Made by a program: the position numbers and the translations under genes
Shown here: one piece after another, positions 1 to 9,325 of the stretch
Layout: every line of letters begins with the position of its first letter
How positions within the stretch are numbered: position 1 is the first letter of the stretch
NCBI RefSeq assembly: GCF_013978595.1
Contig: NZ_JACDTZ010000002.1
Location: 186,001-250,000, forward strand
Length of the DNA: 64,000 nucleotides
Source: Corynebacterium haematomassiliense
Lineage (GTDB): Bacteria > Actinomycetota > Actinomycetes > Mycobacteriales > Mycobacteriaceae
Reading direction: 5' to 3'
The notes under the pieces: generated by a model
The model's input: only the letters and a program-made list of their open reading frames with translations
What the model was told of the DNA's origin: nothing
Databases searched by the model: none

Positions 1-2
1 GG

Positions 3-1019
3 CCGAACGCGGACCCGGGTGATGCGCCGATTGTGCGCGCCGCGGACGGCACGCTGTACGTGCGCGTGGGGGATGCGGCGCACCCGGTGACGAACTTGGC
101 GTCGGCGCGCCTGATTGCAGGGCAGGCGGCTGATCCCGCCCGCATCGGCGACGAGAAGCTCGCCGAGTTGCCGCGCGGTGTGCCGGTGGGCATCGTCGCC
201 GCGCCGGGCATGTTCGCGCCCGAGGACGCGCAATCGGCCAGCTGGTCAGTGTGCGGCGCGGACACGATCACGGTGGTCGCGGGCAAGGCTCCGGAGCCGT
301 TGCCTATCGACGCCGCCGTCCTCGCCGCCGACACCACCCGCGAGTGGGTGGTTACTGCTGAGGGGCGGCGCCTGCTGCCGGAGGCACACACCCCGCAGGG
401 CCGCGTGATCCGCCGGGCGCTGGGGATTACCCCGGACACGCCGCGGTGGACGCCGCCGACGCAGGTCATCTCCGCGTTGCGGGAGCTGCCGCCGGCGGCG
501 TTGCCGGATCCGCTGCCGCAGATCATCGACGCGGACGACCAAGCCTGGGCGCTCGCGGACGGGCGCATCCAGCCGATCACCGGCACCCAACGGACCATGC
601 TTTTGGACGCCGGGGCGAAGGCCGCTGTCGCGAGCCGTGAAACCCTGGCGTCGTACCCGGACGCGGAGGAGGAACTGCGTTTGCCGGGGCAGCGGCCGCG
701 GTGGGTCGAGCCGCACCTGGCGTGCGTGGACCAAAACCGCGGCGGGGCCACCGTGGACGAGGTGCCGGAGGGCATCGAGCTGTCCGGCACGTCCGTGGCC
801 ACGCACTTCGCGGGGTTGGACGGCGGCTCCGTCGGGGTGGACTCGGGCCACGGGTTCCACGTCGTTTCCGCCAACGGGCTGCGCCACCGCGCCCCCGACG
901 CCGAGACGCTGGCGACCGTGGGTGCGGCGCACGTGGAGGACGTGCCGTGGGAGATCGTCGCGCTTTTGCCGGAGGGCGCGGAGCTTTCGCGCGACGCGGC
1001 GATGACGGCGACGTACTAG
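3..1019 (+). CDS. eccB: Type VII secretion protein EccB (5'-truncated by window edge)
   Basis: EccB is a membrane-anchored core subunit of ESX (type VII) secretion complexes, with most of its mass outside the membrane. The frame stays open to the first base of the window, so the N-terminus and its transmembrane helix lie upstream; 338 residues are visible. The block DGTLYVRVGDAAHPVTNLAS is characteristic of the EccB repeat domain, followed by PRGVPVGIVAAPG and a second Cys-containing segment (WSVCGAD). The GTG at 33 is internal to the conserved region and is not the real start. It converges with mycP, leaving a 9-base gap. Neighbouring eccC, eccD, mycP and esxBA confirm the assignment. Confidence 0.9.
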   Translation, partial: PNADPGDAPIVRAADGTLYVRVGDAAHPVTNLASARLIAGQAADPARIGDEKLAELPRGVPVGIVAAPGMFAPEDAQSASWSVCGADTITVVAGKAPEPLPIDAAVLAADTTREWVVTAEGRRLLPEAHTPQGRVIRRALGITPDTPRWTPPTQVISALRELPPAALPDPLPQIIDADDQAWALADGRIQPITGTQRTMLLDAGAKAAVASRETLASYPDAEEELRLPGQRPRWVEPHLACVDQNRGGATVDEVPEGIELSGTSVATHFAGLDGGSVGVDSGHGFHVVSANGLRHRAPDAETLATVGAAHVEDVPWEIVALLPEGAELSRDAAMTATY

Positions 1020-1028
1020 GCCCAGTTG

Positions 1029-2102
1029 CTAGAGCTGCCGGGCGCGCAGCGCGACCACCAGCGCGGCCAGCGCGAGCGCCGCGCCGGCGAGCGCGCCGAG
1101 CCTGCCCACGGCCGGGTTGGGCCGCGGGTCCACGGGTCTCACCTGCGCGGTCGGGCGGTCCGCCAGCTCGTGCGGCGTCAGTTGGGTCAGCGCTGCTAGC
1201 GGGTCGATGGCGCCGCCGCCGGGTTGGGCGGAGGCGTCGAGAAGCGAGCGTACATGCTCCGGGGCGATGCCGGGGTAGCGCGACTGCAACAGCGCCACCG
1301 TGCCGCTGACCACCGGGGTGGCGAAGCTCGTGCCCGCGTACGGGTGCACGCCGTCTTTGACCAACGTGCCTTCCGCCCACCCGCCCGGGGCGAGCGCGGC
1401 CGGCGCATGCCCCGGCGCGGAGAGTGCGGCGGGCAGGGAGTAGTCGGCGATGGCGTGGTCGTCGGCGCGCGCGGCGACCGCCAGCACGGTGGGGAAGCGG
1501 GCGGGGAAGACCTCGAAGCCGGGCTCGCAGTCCGGACCGGCGTTGCCCGCGGCGGCCACGACCACCGCGCCTTGCGCCTCCGCGCGGTGGAGGGCGGCGG
1601 CGATGCCGGAGGTGTCGATGCGCGAAGCGAACCCGGGCTCCAGGCAGGACACGACGGAGATGTTGAGCACGCTCGCGCCTTCGTCGAGGGCGTTGTGGAT
1701 CGCGTCGGTGAGCGTTTGCAGGTTGCCGGCGTCGACGTCGCGGTAGTGCGCCGAGGTCTGGCGGATCGAGATGATTTCCGCGTCCGGGGCGATGCCGAGG
1801 GTGTGCCCGGCGATGATCCCGGCGACTGCGGTGCCGTGGTTGTCGCAGTCGTGCAGCGCGTCCGCGGCCACGAAGTCGCGGCCCGGTCGCAGGTGGGTGA
1901 TCTCGGGGTGCGGGGCGACACCGGTGTCGATCACCGCCACGCGCACCCCGGCGCCGGTGGCGAACTCCCGCAGCGCTTCGGTCGCGGGTGAAGCAGCAGG
2001 TGTATCGACGATCGCCGGCACCGCGCACGCCACATCCTGGGCTTGGGCAGGCGCAGGCGTGAGGCTGAGCGCGAGCAGGGCAGAGGCGACGAACTTGCGC
2101 AT
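1029..2102 (-). CDS. mycP: Mycosin, membrane-anchored subtilisin-like serine protease of ESX locus
   Basis: The 357-aa protein is an S8 family protease of the ESX secretion system, acting on the outer face of the membrane. The sequence shows an N-terminal signal peptide (residues 1-22, ending AQAQD). The catalytic triad is visible: D59 in VIDTGV, H89 in DNHGTAVAG and S259 in GTSFATPVVSG, with the oxyanion Asn at 187 (AAGNAG). A C-terminal hydrophobic anchor (about residues 330-352) ends in basic residues, as in mycosins. The start codon follows the eccD stop by one base, so the two are surely cotranscribed and translationally coupled; GGGGG upstream can serve as ribosome binding site. Confidence 0.93.
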   Translation of the reverse strand: MRKFVASALLALSLTPAPAQAQDVACAVPAIVDTPAASPATEALREFATGAGVRVAVIDTGVAPHPEITHLRPGRDFVAADALHDCDNHGTAVAGIIAGHTLGIAPDAEIISIRQTSAHYRDVDAGNLQTLTDAIHNALDEGASVLNISVVSCLEPGFASRIDTSGIAAALHRAEAQGAVVVAAAGNAGPDCEPGFEVFPARFPTVLAVAARADDHAIADYSLPAALSAPGHAPAALAPGGWAEGTLVKDGVHPYAGTSFATPVVSGTVALLQSRYPGIAPEHVRSLLDASAQPGGGAIDPLAALTQLTPHELADRPTAQVRPVDPRPNPAVGRLGALAGAALALAALVVALRARQL

Positions 2103-2103
2103 C

Positions 2104-3387
2104 TTAGAGCCCCCGGATCATGTCGAACAGCCCGGTCAAGTGCACCGCCAGCGGGATCACGGCGATGGTGGCGGCGACCTCGGCGCGCTCGAACCACACG
2201 ATGGTGGTCGGCTCCACGTCCGGCACCCGCGGCGCCCACGCGACCGTCGCCGCGGCAGCCAATGCCGCGAGCGCCGCGACGGCGATGCACGCCGGGTGCC
2301 CGGTCTTTGCCGCGGCGACCACGGCGGCGACCACGGCGGAAAGCGCCACCGCGGTCAGGCACGCCCGCGGCACGGACCAGTGCTGGCGCGAGGCGTAGAC
2401 CACCAGCGCGCCAGCCACGCACAGGCAGAACACGAACACCCACGCCCCGCCGGCCCGGCCCAGCCAGAAAAGCGCCGGCACGCAGCACGCGGCGATCGCC
2501 GCCGAGATGGCGGAGGCGATGGTGGACGCGGCGGCGCTGCGGGCGTCCACGTCGTGCTGGTAGTCGTCGGAGCGGTCGAACTCCTCGCCGGCGGTTGGCA
2601 CCCGCGGCACCGTCAGCCCCGCCGCGCGCGTGGACGCGCCGGGCGTGGCCATCACCCCGAGCACCCCGGTGAGCACCGTCAGCGCCGGTGGGGCGAGCGG
2701 GCCGGGCAGCCACACGCCGGCCGCCCCGGCGCCGCCGAGCACGCAGACCGCGGCGGTGAACGCCACCTGCGCCGCCCCGGCCAAGCCCAGCGCCACACCG
2801 ACACCGACGGCCACCGCCGCCGCGAGCAAGCCCGCCAACGCTCCGAGGCCGAGCGAGGCCGCATCAGCACCGCCGCCGCCACCGGCGACCCACGCACCCG
2901 CGGCGAGCCCCGCCAGCAGCGGCACGGCGGCGAACGCCGGGCGCGACCTGCCTATCGACGTCACCGCCAACGCCAGCAGCGCCACTGCCCCCAGCGCGAC
3001 CGGCCACGGGGCGAACACCCGCGCCAGAAGCAGCACCGCCGCAAGACCGGCGAACGTCGCCGCCGCGTCCAGCCCGCGCACCTGCCGCGCCGACTCGGCC
3101 GCCCCGGCCAGGGCGTCGGCCGCGTCGCGCACGACCGGCGGGGGCGTGGGCTCTTGGGGATGGAGGGCGACGGTGGCGCCGTCGTGAAGCTTTAGTGCGT
3201 ACAGCGGCGTGTGCATATCCAGCACCGCCCCGCCTGCGGTGGTGGCTTGCCACGGGCGGTGCACCTCCGGCAGCTCCACTAAGCGCGCGAGCTCCGGCAG
3301 CACCTCCGAAAGCGTCGACGACGTCGGCAGCGTGACGTCGATGTCGCGGTGGAACGCGACAACCGAAATGCGGACAGTGACGCGCAC
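2104..3387 (-). CDS. eccD: Type VII secretion integral membrane protein EccD
   Basis: EccD forms the membrane barrel of the ESX translocon. After an N-terminal ubiquitin-like (YukD-type) domain of about 90 residues (VRISVVAFHRDIDVTLP...), the protein has about 11 closely spaced hydrophobic segments in Ala/Val/Leu-rich sequence, which is the family architecture. The open frame continues upstream to 3585, but that part is not conserved. I place the start at the GTG at 3387; a TTG at 3414 with GGGGG nine bases upstream is an alternative. eccD diverges from eccC across a 130-160 bp spacer and is followed after one base by mycP. Codon 'ata' near 2955 comes from a copy of the dispersed TATCGACG motif. 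Confidence 0.88.
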   Translation of the reverse strand: MRVTVRISVVAFHRDIDVTLPTSSTLSEVLPELARLVELPEVHRPWQATTAGGAVLDMHTPLYALKLHDGATVALHPQEPTPPPVVRDAADALAGAAESARQVRGLDAAATFAGLAAVLLLARVFAPWPVALGAVALLALAVTSIGRSRPAFAAVPLLAGLAAGAWVAGGGGGADAASLGLGALAGLLAAAVAVGVGVALGLAGAAQVAFTAAVCVLGGAGAAGVWLPGPLAPPALTVLTGVLGVMATPGASTRAAGLTVPRVPTAGEEFDRSDDYQHDVDARSAAASTIASAISAAIAACCVPALFWLGRAGGAWVFVFCLCVAGALVVYASRQHWSVPRACLTAVALSAVVAAVVAAAKTGHPACIAVAALAALAAAATVAWAPRVPDVEPTTIVWFERAEVAATIAVIPLAVHLTGLFDMIRGL

Positions 3388-3545
3388 GACGTGGTGCGCA
3401 GACGTTGCAACCAACTTGAAAAACCCCCGAAATATCAGGCGCGGCCCCCATTCGCCGCGCGACGGGAAACAGTATGGCTTACAATCCACAGCGCGTCCAC
3501 AGTTCGGGGGAACTGTGAGAAACCACAAGGGGGGGAAAATCCACG

Positions 3546-6500
3546 ATGCTTGGCCTCGACTACGACCAAGTCCTCGCACCAACAACCGGCACTCAAGCGG
3601 CGATCGACGCCGCGCCGCCGCCGACCGGCAACTTGCGCGCCGAGCCCGTGCCCGCGGCGCAGAAACCGCAGTCGCCGCCGGTGATAAAGATCCTGCTGCC
3701 GGTGGTGATGGTCGTCGCGATCGGCGCAGTGATGGTGCTCATGGCCATGTCCGGCCGCGCCGTGAGCCCCATGATGCTGATCTTCCCGCTGATGATGCTC
3801 TTCGGGCTCGCCGGCATGGTCAACCCGCAGGAAAAGCAGGGCGACATCGACGAGACCCGCCGCGTCTACCTGCGCCACCTCGATGCACTGGCGAACAAGG
3901 CGCGCGCGAACGCCGCGACCCAGCGCACGCACGCCACTACGTTGCACCCCGCGCCGGGCGAGCTGGTGGCCGCGGTGCCGGTCGAGCGCGTCTGGGAGCG
4001 CGCCGGCGCCCCGACGGTGCGCCTGGGCACCGGCGCGGGCGCGCTGTGCACCCCGGTGGACGTGGACGATCCGGGCAGCCCCGAGGACTTGGACCCGGTG
4101 TGCGCGGTGAGCCTGCGCCGCACCGTCGCGGCGGTGAGCACGGTGCCGGGCATGCCGATCATGGTGCAGCTCGACGCGTTTCCCGCGATCACGCTCGCAG
4201 GTCCTACGGCGGACGACGTGGCGCGCTCCATCGTGTGCCAGCTGGCGTTTTTCTACGGCCCGGAAAAAGTCCGCATCGACGCGCCGTTCGCCTGGGCGAA
4301 GTGGGTGCCGCACGCGCGCTCCGAGGGGGCGTTTCGCATTGCGCTTATCGACGGCCACGCCTCGCCCGCACCCACCGACGCCGACCTGGTGGTGACCATC
4401 CACGACGACCCGGACTTCTTCGTCGACCCGGACGCGTTCCACCTGATCTGCACCGACGTGCTCGAGGCCGCCACGGCCCAGGGAATTGAGCAGCTTGGCG
4501 TGCCGGATCGGTTCACGGACGCGGAGGCGGAGTTCGTCGCAAGGCACTTAGGCTTCTACCGCCGCCCCGACGGCGCGGTGGAGGCCGGCGGGGATTTCCT
4601 GTCCATGCTGGGCGTGCCGGACGTCGACGCGCTGGACGCGCACACGATGTGGCCGGGGGTGCGCAACAAGCTCACCGTGCCGATTGGAGCGACCCCCGAC
4701 GGCCAGCCGGTGTACCTGGACTTGAAAGAGGCGGCGCTCGGCGGGATGGGCCCACACGGGCTGTGCATCGGGGCGACCGGGTCCGGCAAGTCGGAGCTTT
4801 TGCGGACCCTGGTGGTGGCGCTGGCGGCGACGCACTCGCCCGACGAGCTGAACTTCGTGCTGGTGGACTTCAAAGGCGGCGCGACGTTTTTGGGCTGCGA
4901 GTCGCTGCCGCACACCGCGGCGGTGATCACCAACCTCGAGGACGAGGCGGTGCTGGTGGAGCGCATGTATGATGCCATCTCCGGCGAGATGCACCGCCGC
5001 CAGGAACTGCTGCGGGCCGCCGGCAACTTCGCAAACATCACGGACTACACCAAGGCGGGCAACACGTTGCCGTCGCTGGTCATCGTGGTCGACGAGTTCA
5101 CCGAGCTGCTCACCCAGCACCCGCACTTCGCGGACCTGTTCGTGGCGGTGGGCAGGCTCGGCCGCTCCCTCGGCGTGCACCTGCTGCTCGCCTCGCAGCG
5201 GCTGGAGGAGGGCAAGCTGCGTGGGCTGGATTCGCACCTGTCCTACCGCATCGGCCTCAAGACGTTTTCCGCCGGCGAGTCCCGCCAAGTCCTCGGCGTG
5301 CCGGACGCCTACGAGCTGCCCGGCGAGCCCGGCTCCGGCTACCTCAAAGCCGGCATGGACCTGACCCGCTTCCGGGCGGCGTACGTCTCCGGCCCGCTGA
5401 CCCGCACCGTGGTGGAGCACCCCGGCGAGCAGCACGTGCGGCTGTTCACCGGCGACGAGATCGAGCTCGCGCCCACCGCCTACGTGGAGGAGGACCGCTC
5501 CACCACGCTTTTGGACGCGGTGGTGGCCAAGGCCCGCGACGTCGCCGACGCCCGCGGCATGCGCGCCCACCAGGTGTGGCTTCCGCCGCTGCCGGATCGC
5601 ATCCCGCTGGCGCAGCTGGCGCACATGGACGGGGCGCTCGGGCTTATCGACGAGCCCTACAAGCAACGCCAAACCCCATTCCACCTGGACCTGAATGCTG
5701 CCGGCGGGCACGTCGCCATCGCGGGCGGGCCGCAGACGGGCAAGACGATGGCGGTGCGCAGCATCGTCGCCACGCAAATGCGCGCAGGATTGGCCGTCTA
5801 CATCATCGGCGACCTGCCGGAGCTCGAGGCGCTGCCGCACGTCGCCGGCGTGGCCAGCATGAAAGACACCGAGCGCACCCGCCGCGTGATCGACGAGGTC
5901 ACCGGGTTCTTGGACCACCCGCGGCCCGTGATGCTCGTCGTCGACGGCTGGCACGCCCTCGACGAGGACCTGCGCGAACCGCTCGCCCGCATCGCTTCCG
6001 AAGGCCCCGACGCCGGCATCCACCTCGTGGCGACCACCCAGCGCTGGAGCGCGATCCGCCCGAACGTGCGCGACCTCATCGGCACCCGCCTCGAGCTGAG
6101 GCTGACCGAACCGATGGACTCCGTGATCAACCGCAAACACCAAGAAAAACTGCCCGCCACACCCGGCCGCGGCCTGACCCCGGACGGCAAAACCGTCCAG
6201 CTCGCCTTCACCAGCGGCGAGGACATCGCCCACCTCGCCACCTCCGACCAGGCGCCGGTGGAGAGGCTGCGGGTGCTGCCGGAGCGCGTGGATACGCACT
6301 CGCTTCTCGACGGCCAAAGGATCCCCCTCGGCATCGGCGGCCCCACCCTCGAGCCCGTGTACTCGTCCGGGCACGTCCTGGTCATCGGCGCCGGCGGCTG
6401 TGGCAAATCCACCTTCATCGCCAGCACCATCACCGCGGTGGAGCACATGGGCCGCGAAGCCGCTCGCATGGTGGTGCTCGACCCCAGGCGCGCGCACCTG

Positions 6501-6971
6501 GGCCGGGCCAGCGAGGAGATGGTCGCCGCCTACGCCGCCTCCACCAGCGCGATCACGCAGGCCGCTAAATCGCTCGCCGTCACGCTCACCGAGCGCCTGC
6601 CCGGGGCCGATGTGACACCCGAGCAGCTGCGCGAGCGCTCCTGGTGGACCGGGCCCGAGCTGTACCTGATCATCGACGACTACGAACTCGTCGGCGAAGA
6701 ACCCTTACGCCCAATCGCGGAACTGTTGCCGCACGCGCGTGACATCGGCCTGCACGTCGTGGCCGCCCGCAAATTCGGCGGCGTTTCGCGCGCGCTGTTC
6801 GGGCCGTTCCTCACCGCCGTAAAAGACCTGCACCCCGACGTGCTGCTCATGGACGGCACCCGCGACGAAGGCGCCATCTTCGGCGTGCGACCCAGCCCGC
6901 AACAACCCGGCCGCGCCACCTGGATCAACGGGGAAGCGCGCGGCACCGTCCAACTCCCGGAGGCACAATGA
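3546..6971 (+). CDS. eccC: Type VII secretion FtsK/SpoIIIE-type ATPase EccC
   Basis: EccC is the motor ATPase that recognises and drives export of WXG100 substrates. The 1141-aa protein has two adjacent N-terminal membrane helices (about residues 45-95) followed by three FtsK/SpoIIIE nucleotide-binding domains. P-loops are seen near residue 410 (GATGSGKSE), 728 (GGPQTGKT) and 950 (GAGGCGKST); the first domain has the Walker B block LVDFKGGATF near 440. A single-chain EccC (EccCa plus EccCb fused) is normal for ESX-4-like loci. ATG start follows a G7 run 9 bases upstream. The stop overlaps the ATG of the next gene (ATGA), indicating coupling to the secretion-associated gene and the esx pair. 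Confidence 0.95.
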   Translation: MLGLDYDQVLAPTTGTQAAIDAAPPPTGNLRAEPVPAAQKPQSPPVIKILLPVVMVVAIGAVMVLMAMSGRAVSPMMLIFPLMMLFGLAGMVNPQEKQGDIDETRRVYLRHLDALANKARANAATQRTHATTLHPAPGELVAAVPVERVWERAGAPTVRLGTGAGALCTPVDVDDPGSPEDLDPVCAVSLRRTVAAVSTVPGMPIMVQLDAFPAITLAGPTADDVARSIVCQLAFFYGPEKVRIDAPFAWAKWVPHARSEGAFRIALIDGHASPAPTDADLVVTIHDDPDFFVDPDAFHLICTDVLEAATAQGIEQLGVPDRFTDAEAEFVARHLGFYRRPDGAVEAGGDFLSMLGVPDVDALDAHTMWPGVRNKLTVPIGATPDGQPVYLDLKEAALGGMGPHGLCIGATGSGKSELLRTLVVALAATHSPDELNFVLVDFKGGATFLGCESLPHTAAVITNLEDEAVLVERMYDAISGEMHRRQELLRAAGNFANITDYTKAGNTLPSLVIVVDEFTELLTQHPHFADLFVAVGRLGRSLGVHLLLASQRLEEGKLRGLDSHLSYRIGLKTFSAGESRQVLGVPDAYELPGEPGSGYLKAGMDLTRFRAAYVSGPLTRTVVEHPGEQHVRLFTGDEIELAPTAYVEEDRSTTLLDAVVAKARDVADARGMRAHQVWLPPLPDRIPLAQLAHMDGALGLIDEPYKQRQTPFHLDLNAAGGHVAIAGGPQTGKTMAVRSIVATQMRAGLAVYIIGDLPELEALPHVAGVASMKDTERTRRVIDEVTGFLDHPRPVMLVVDGWHALDEDLREPLARIASEGPDAGIHLVATTQRWSAIRPNVRDLIGTRLELRLTEPMDSVINRKHQEKLPATPGRGLTPDGKTVQLAFTSGEDIAHLATSDQAPVERLRVLPERVDTHSLLDGQRIPLGIGGPTLEPVYSSGHVLVIGAGGCGKSTFIASTITAVEHMGREAARMVVLDPRRAHLGRASEEMVAAYAASTSAITQAAKSLAVTLTERLPGADVTPEQLRERSWWTGPELYLIIDDYELVGEEPLRPIAELLPHARDIGLHVVAARKFGGVSRALFGPFLTAVKDLHPDVLLMDGTRDEGAIFGVRPSPQQPGRATWINGEARGTVQLPEAQ

Positions 6972-7333
6972 CCGAGCTGCGCATCACCGCCACCGACGCA
7001 TCCACCGTGATCACCGGTGCGGCCAACATCCACCGCTTCGACGCACCCACCAGCCGCGAAATCGCCGGCACCGTCCGCAGCGTGTTAGGCCCCGAGCCGC
7101 ACGGCGCGCCGGTGCACATCGCCGCCGACCCGCAACGCCTACGCGAACTGACCCACGCGCTCGCCGACTACGACATCGACCTGACCACCGAACCCTCGAA
7201 CCCGCCCCGCCCCCGCCCGACGACGCGCCCGAAGCCTTCCACCGGCCACCGCCGCCCGAGCAGGAGCCGCGCTCCGGCACGTGGATCATCGCCGGCGTCG
7301 TCGCCGCGGTCGCGCTCGCCTGCGCCGCCGTGA
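6968..7333 (+). CDS. Type VII secretion-associated protein, N-terminal part of frameshifted gene
   Basis: This frame starts by ATGA overlap with eccC. Its first ~78 residues (MTELRITATDASTVITGAAN...) look like a normal N-terminal domain. From about base 7195 the translation turns into Arg/Pro/Ser-rich text. In the -1 frame the DNA reads on as DDAPEAFHRPPPPEQ, a membrane helix WIIAGVVAAVALACAAVIWG, and then the ORF at 7330. The two frames together would encode one ~302-aa protein, matching the size and layout (cytosolic domain, helix, extracellular domain) of ESX-associated proteins of the Rv3446c/TIGR03931 type. The break lies in a C-rich run (7201-7218), so a one-base deletion, a sequencing error or -1 slippage are all possible. 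Confidence 0.75.
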   Translation: MTELRITATDASTVITGAANIHRFDAPTSREIAGTVRSVLGPEPHGAPVHIAADPQRLRELTHALADYDIDLTTEPSNPPRPRPTTRPKPSTGHRRPSRSRAPARGSSPASSPRSRSPAPP

Positions 7334-7875
7334 TCTGGGGTTTAACCAGCGGGGGAGCGCAGTCGCAGGCTCCTGCGCAGGAGGAAACGGAGCAGTCACA
7401 ACCACCGTCACCGCCGCAGGCTGCGCAGTCTCCGTCTCCTGTGCAGGAGGAGGAACGGGCGGAGCAGACGTCGATAAGCATTGAGCGCGAGGGCCTCACC
7501 GTCCAACTTCCCGCAGGCTTCACCCTCGAAGCCGACGACGGCATGTGGCGCGCCACGGGCGACGACCCCAACTTCCGCCTGCAGATGGCCGTCGAGCACC
7601 TCTACCAGTTGCCCGCGCGCACCATGGCCGAACAACTGCTCGCCGACATTGAGGCCGACCCGGAAGTCGAACTCGTCGACACCGACGGTATCGCCGTGAC
7701 CTACCTCGAGCGCGCCGGCGACGGCTCGCAATCACTGTGGAAGACCTGGCCCAACGGGACGGTGCAGCTGTTCGTGGGCTGCCACACACGCGCCGAACCC
7801 ACCGTCGTGCAACGCGCCACCTGCCGCATGGCCATGGAAACCGCTGAATATAAGGGGGCTGACGTGGGGCCATAA
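7330..7875 (+). CDS. Type VII secretion-associated protein, C-terminal part of frameshifted gene
   Basis: The ORF is open from upstream in this frame; GTG at 7330 overlaps the TGA of the preceding ORF but lies inside the predicted membrane helix, so it is unlikely to be a natural start. After the helix come a Gln/Pro/Glu-rich linker and a folded domain beginning EREGLTVQLPAGF, with a conserved Trp and two Cys (GCH, ATC). This is the extracytoplasmic domain of the type VII secretion-associated family. It lies upstream of esxB-esxA, from which it is separated by a 103-bp spacer. Read with 6968-7333, it looks like one gene with a single -1 shift. Confidence 0.75.
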   Translation: MIWGLTSGGAQSQAPAQEETEQSQPPSPPQAAQSPSPVQEEERAEQTSISIEREGLTVQLPAGFTLEADDGMWRATGDDPNFRLQMAVEHLYQLPARTMAEQLLADIEADPEVELVDTDGIAVTYLERAGDGSQSLWKTWPNGTVQLFVGCHTRAEPTVVQRATCRMAMETAEYKGADVGP

Positions 7876-7925
7876 AAAAGTTTTGCGACCGATGGAACCG
7901 AAAGGGCCAAACGTCAGTCAGATAT

Positions 7926-7949
7926 ACGGACAGCACAGACGTTGTCCGT
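7926..7949. promoter_or_regulatory. Inverted repeat upstream of esxB
   Basis: Seven-base arms ACGGACA (7926-7932) and TGTCCGT (7943-7949) are separated by 10 bases, in the 103-bp gap ahead of esxB. ATATAC at 7922-7927 could be part of a -10 element, so this may be an operator or a 5' hairpin. It is the only candidate control element seen for an independent esxBA transcript. Function is inferred. Confidence 0.35.
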
Positions 7950-7978
7950 CCCAACACACAACGAGGGGGAAAGAAACC

Positions 7979-8290
7979 ATGGAGCAGTTCGCAACCGAAG
8001 CCGAGGTCATGCGCGCCGCTGCAGACCGCACCGACGACACCAACGCCGACGTCAACCGCGAAATCGACCGCGTCCAGCAAGTCGCCGAAGCCACCCGCGG
8101 CTACTGGGTGGGCAACGCACAGCGCAGCTTCGACGACCTGATGATCAGGTACGACGACGCCCAAAGGCGATTGTCTGAAGCGCTGAGCGCGATCGCCGTG
8201 AACATCCGCGACAACGCCAAGAACTACGAAACCACCGACGCCACCAACACCGACAGCCTCCGCCAGATCGCCGGCGGACTCGCACTGTAA
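7979..8290 (+). CDS. esxB: WXG100 family ESX substrate, EsxB-like
   Basis: The 103-aa secreted substrate forms an antiparallel heterodimer with the next gene product. The helical hairpin carries the W-x-G turn (W43-V-G45 in GYWVGN). A C-terminal Y83-x-x-x-D87 motif (NYETTD) matches the YxxxD/E type VII export signal recognised by EccC. The ATG at 7979 has a strong GAGGGGGA ribosome binding site 8 bases upstream; the longer in-frame extension to 7883 is not conserved-looking. Ten bases separate it from esxA. By position and export signal it corresponds to the CFP-10-like partner. Confidence 0.93.
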   Translation: MEQFATEAEVMRAAADRTDDTNADVNREIDRVQQVAEATRGYWVGNAQRSFDDLMIRYDDAQRRLSEALSAIAVNIRDNAKNYETTDATNTDSLRQIAGGLAL

Positions 8291-8300
8291 AGGGGAAACC

Positions 8301-8585
8301 ATGCAGATCAAGTACGACTTCGCGCAGATCGCCGGCGCCGCAGAGGACATGCGCGCCTCCGCCTCCCGCATCAACGGCGACCTGGCCGAACTCAAGCAGA
8401 TGCTCCAGCCCATGGCCCAGACCTGGGAAGGCACCGCAGCCGCGGCCTACCAGGCGCACCAGGCCAAGTGGGACCAGGCGGCAGCGGATCTCAACCAGAT
8501 CCTCAACCAGATCGCCAACACTGTTGAAGACGGCAACACCACCATGCTCGCCGTCAACAACGCAGCCGCAAACAGCTGGGGCTAA
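8301..8585 (+). CDS. esxA: WXG100 family ESX substrate, EsxA-like
   Basis: The 94-aa partner has the W-x-G turn at W42-E-G44 (TWEGTAAAAY) between two amphipathic helices, and no C-terminal YxxxD signal, as in ESAT-6-like partners that are exported bound to EsxB. Ribosome binding site AAAGGGG lies upstream of the ATG. It ends the ESX transcription unit; a strong terminator follows at 8692-8740. Confidence 0.93.
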   Translation: MQIKYDFAQIAGAAEDMRASASRINGDLAELKQMLQPMAQTWEGTAAAAYQAHQAKWDQAAADLNQILNQIANTVEDGNTTMLAVNNAAANSWG

Positions 8586-8691
8586 ACAACAAGACTTGCG
8601 TCGCGGGCCGTGACGGGGCCGTTTTCATCGGGGGACGGGCTCGGCTTCGGACCGGCCCGCGGCGCAACCACACGGGGGATACGGGGGACGT

Positions 8692-8740
8692 GCCGCCGCA
8701 GGTGATGGGGGAATCACCTGCGGCGGCGCTTTTTTGTTTT
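8692..8740 (+). terminator. Rho-independent terminator after esxBA
   Basis: A perfect 15-bp GC-rich stem (8692-8706 with 8713-8727) with a 6-base loop is followed by GC and a T6 run (TTTTTTGTTTT). It separates the ESX unit from rplM-rpsI. The rest of the 296-bp gap (8586-8881) holds no ORF that I trust, only the rplM leader and its AAGGAG site. Confidence 0.92.
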
Positions 8741-8881
8741 CGGGGGCGCGTGCCGTAGGGTGTTATCCCTGTGTGTCCCGCCGGATGCGCTTTTCGGGTC
8801 TCCACCGGCCGCCGTAAAGCACAAAGGGGCAGACGAAGTTTTTGGCCGGCAGCCATCTAGACAGACTTTAAGGAGTCATGC

Positions 8882-9325
8882 ATGTCTACTTACCACCCGA
8901 AGAGCGGTGACATCACCCGTAAGTGGTACGTCATCGACGCAACCGACGTGGTGCTGGGCAAGCTTGCTTCCACCGTCGCAGACATCCTGCGCGGTAAGCA
9001 CAAGCCGCAGTACGCACCGAACGTCGACACCGGCGACCACGTCATCGTGATCAACGCCGACAAGATCCACATCTCCTCCAACAAGCGCGAGCGCGAGATG
9101 CGTTACCGCCACTCCGGCTACCCGGGTGGTCTGAAGTCCATGACCCTGGGCCGCGCGCTGGACGAGCGTCCGGATCGCGTGATCGAGGAAGCTGTCAAGG
9201 GCATGATGCCGCACAACAAGCTTTCCCGTCAGTCCATCAAGAAGCTGCACGTCTTCGTCGGTGCCGAGCACCCGTACGCTGGCCAGCAGCCGGAAACCTA
9301 CGAGTTTAAGCAGGTGGCACAGTAA
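8882..9325 (+). CDS. rplM: 50S ribosomal protein L13
   Basis: The 147-aa ribosomal protein L13 is full length. The conserved N-terminal [18 protein letters not shown] and the [10 protein letters not shown] signature with [19 protein letters not shown] at the C-terminus are visible. Ribosome binding site AAGGAG precedes the start; an ATG four bases upstream is out of frame. Its stop overlaps the start of rpsI by one base (TAATG), the usual L13-S9 operon arrangement. Confidence 0.98.
   Translation: MSTYHPKSGDITRKWYVIDATDVVLGKLASTVADILRGKHKPQYAPNVDTGDHVIVINADKIHISSNKREREMRYRHSGYPGGLKSMTLGRALDERPDRVIEEAVKGMMPHNKLSRQSIKKLHVFVGAEHPYAGQQPETYEFKQVAQ

Noticed and set aside
577..2028. Long open frames on the strand opposite eccB/mycP and similarly throughout the window
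   Set aside because: Arg/Pro/Ala-rich shadow translations of high-GC genes without family features.
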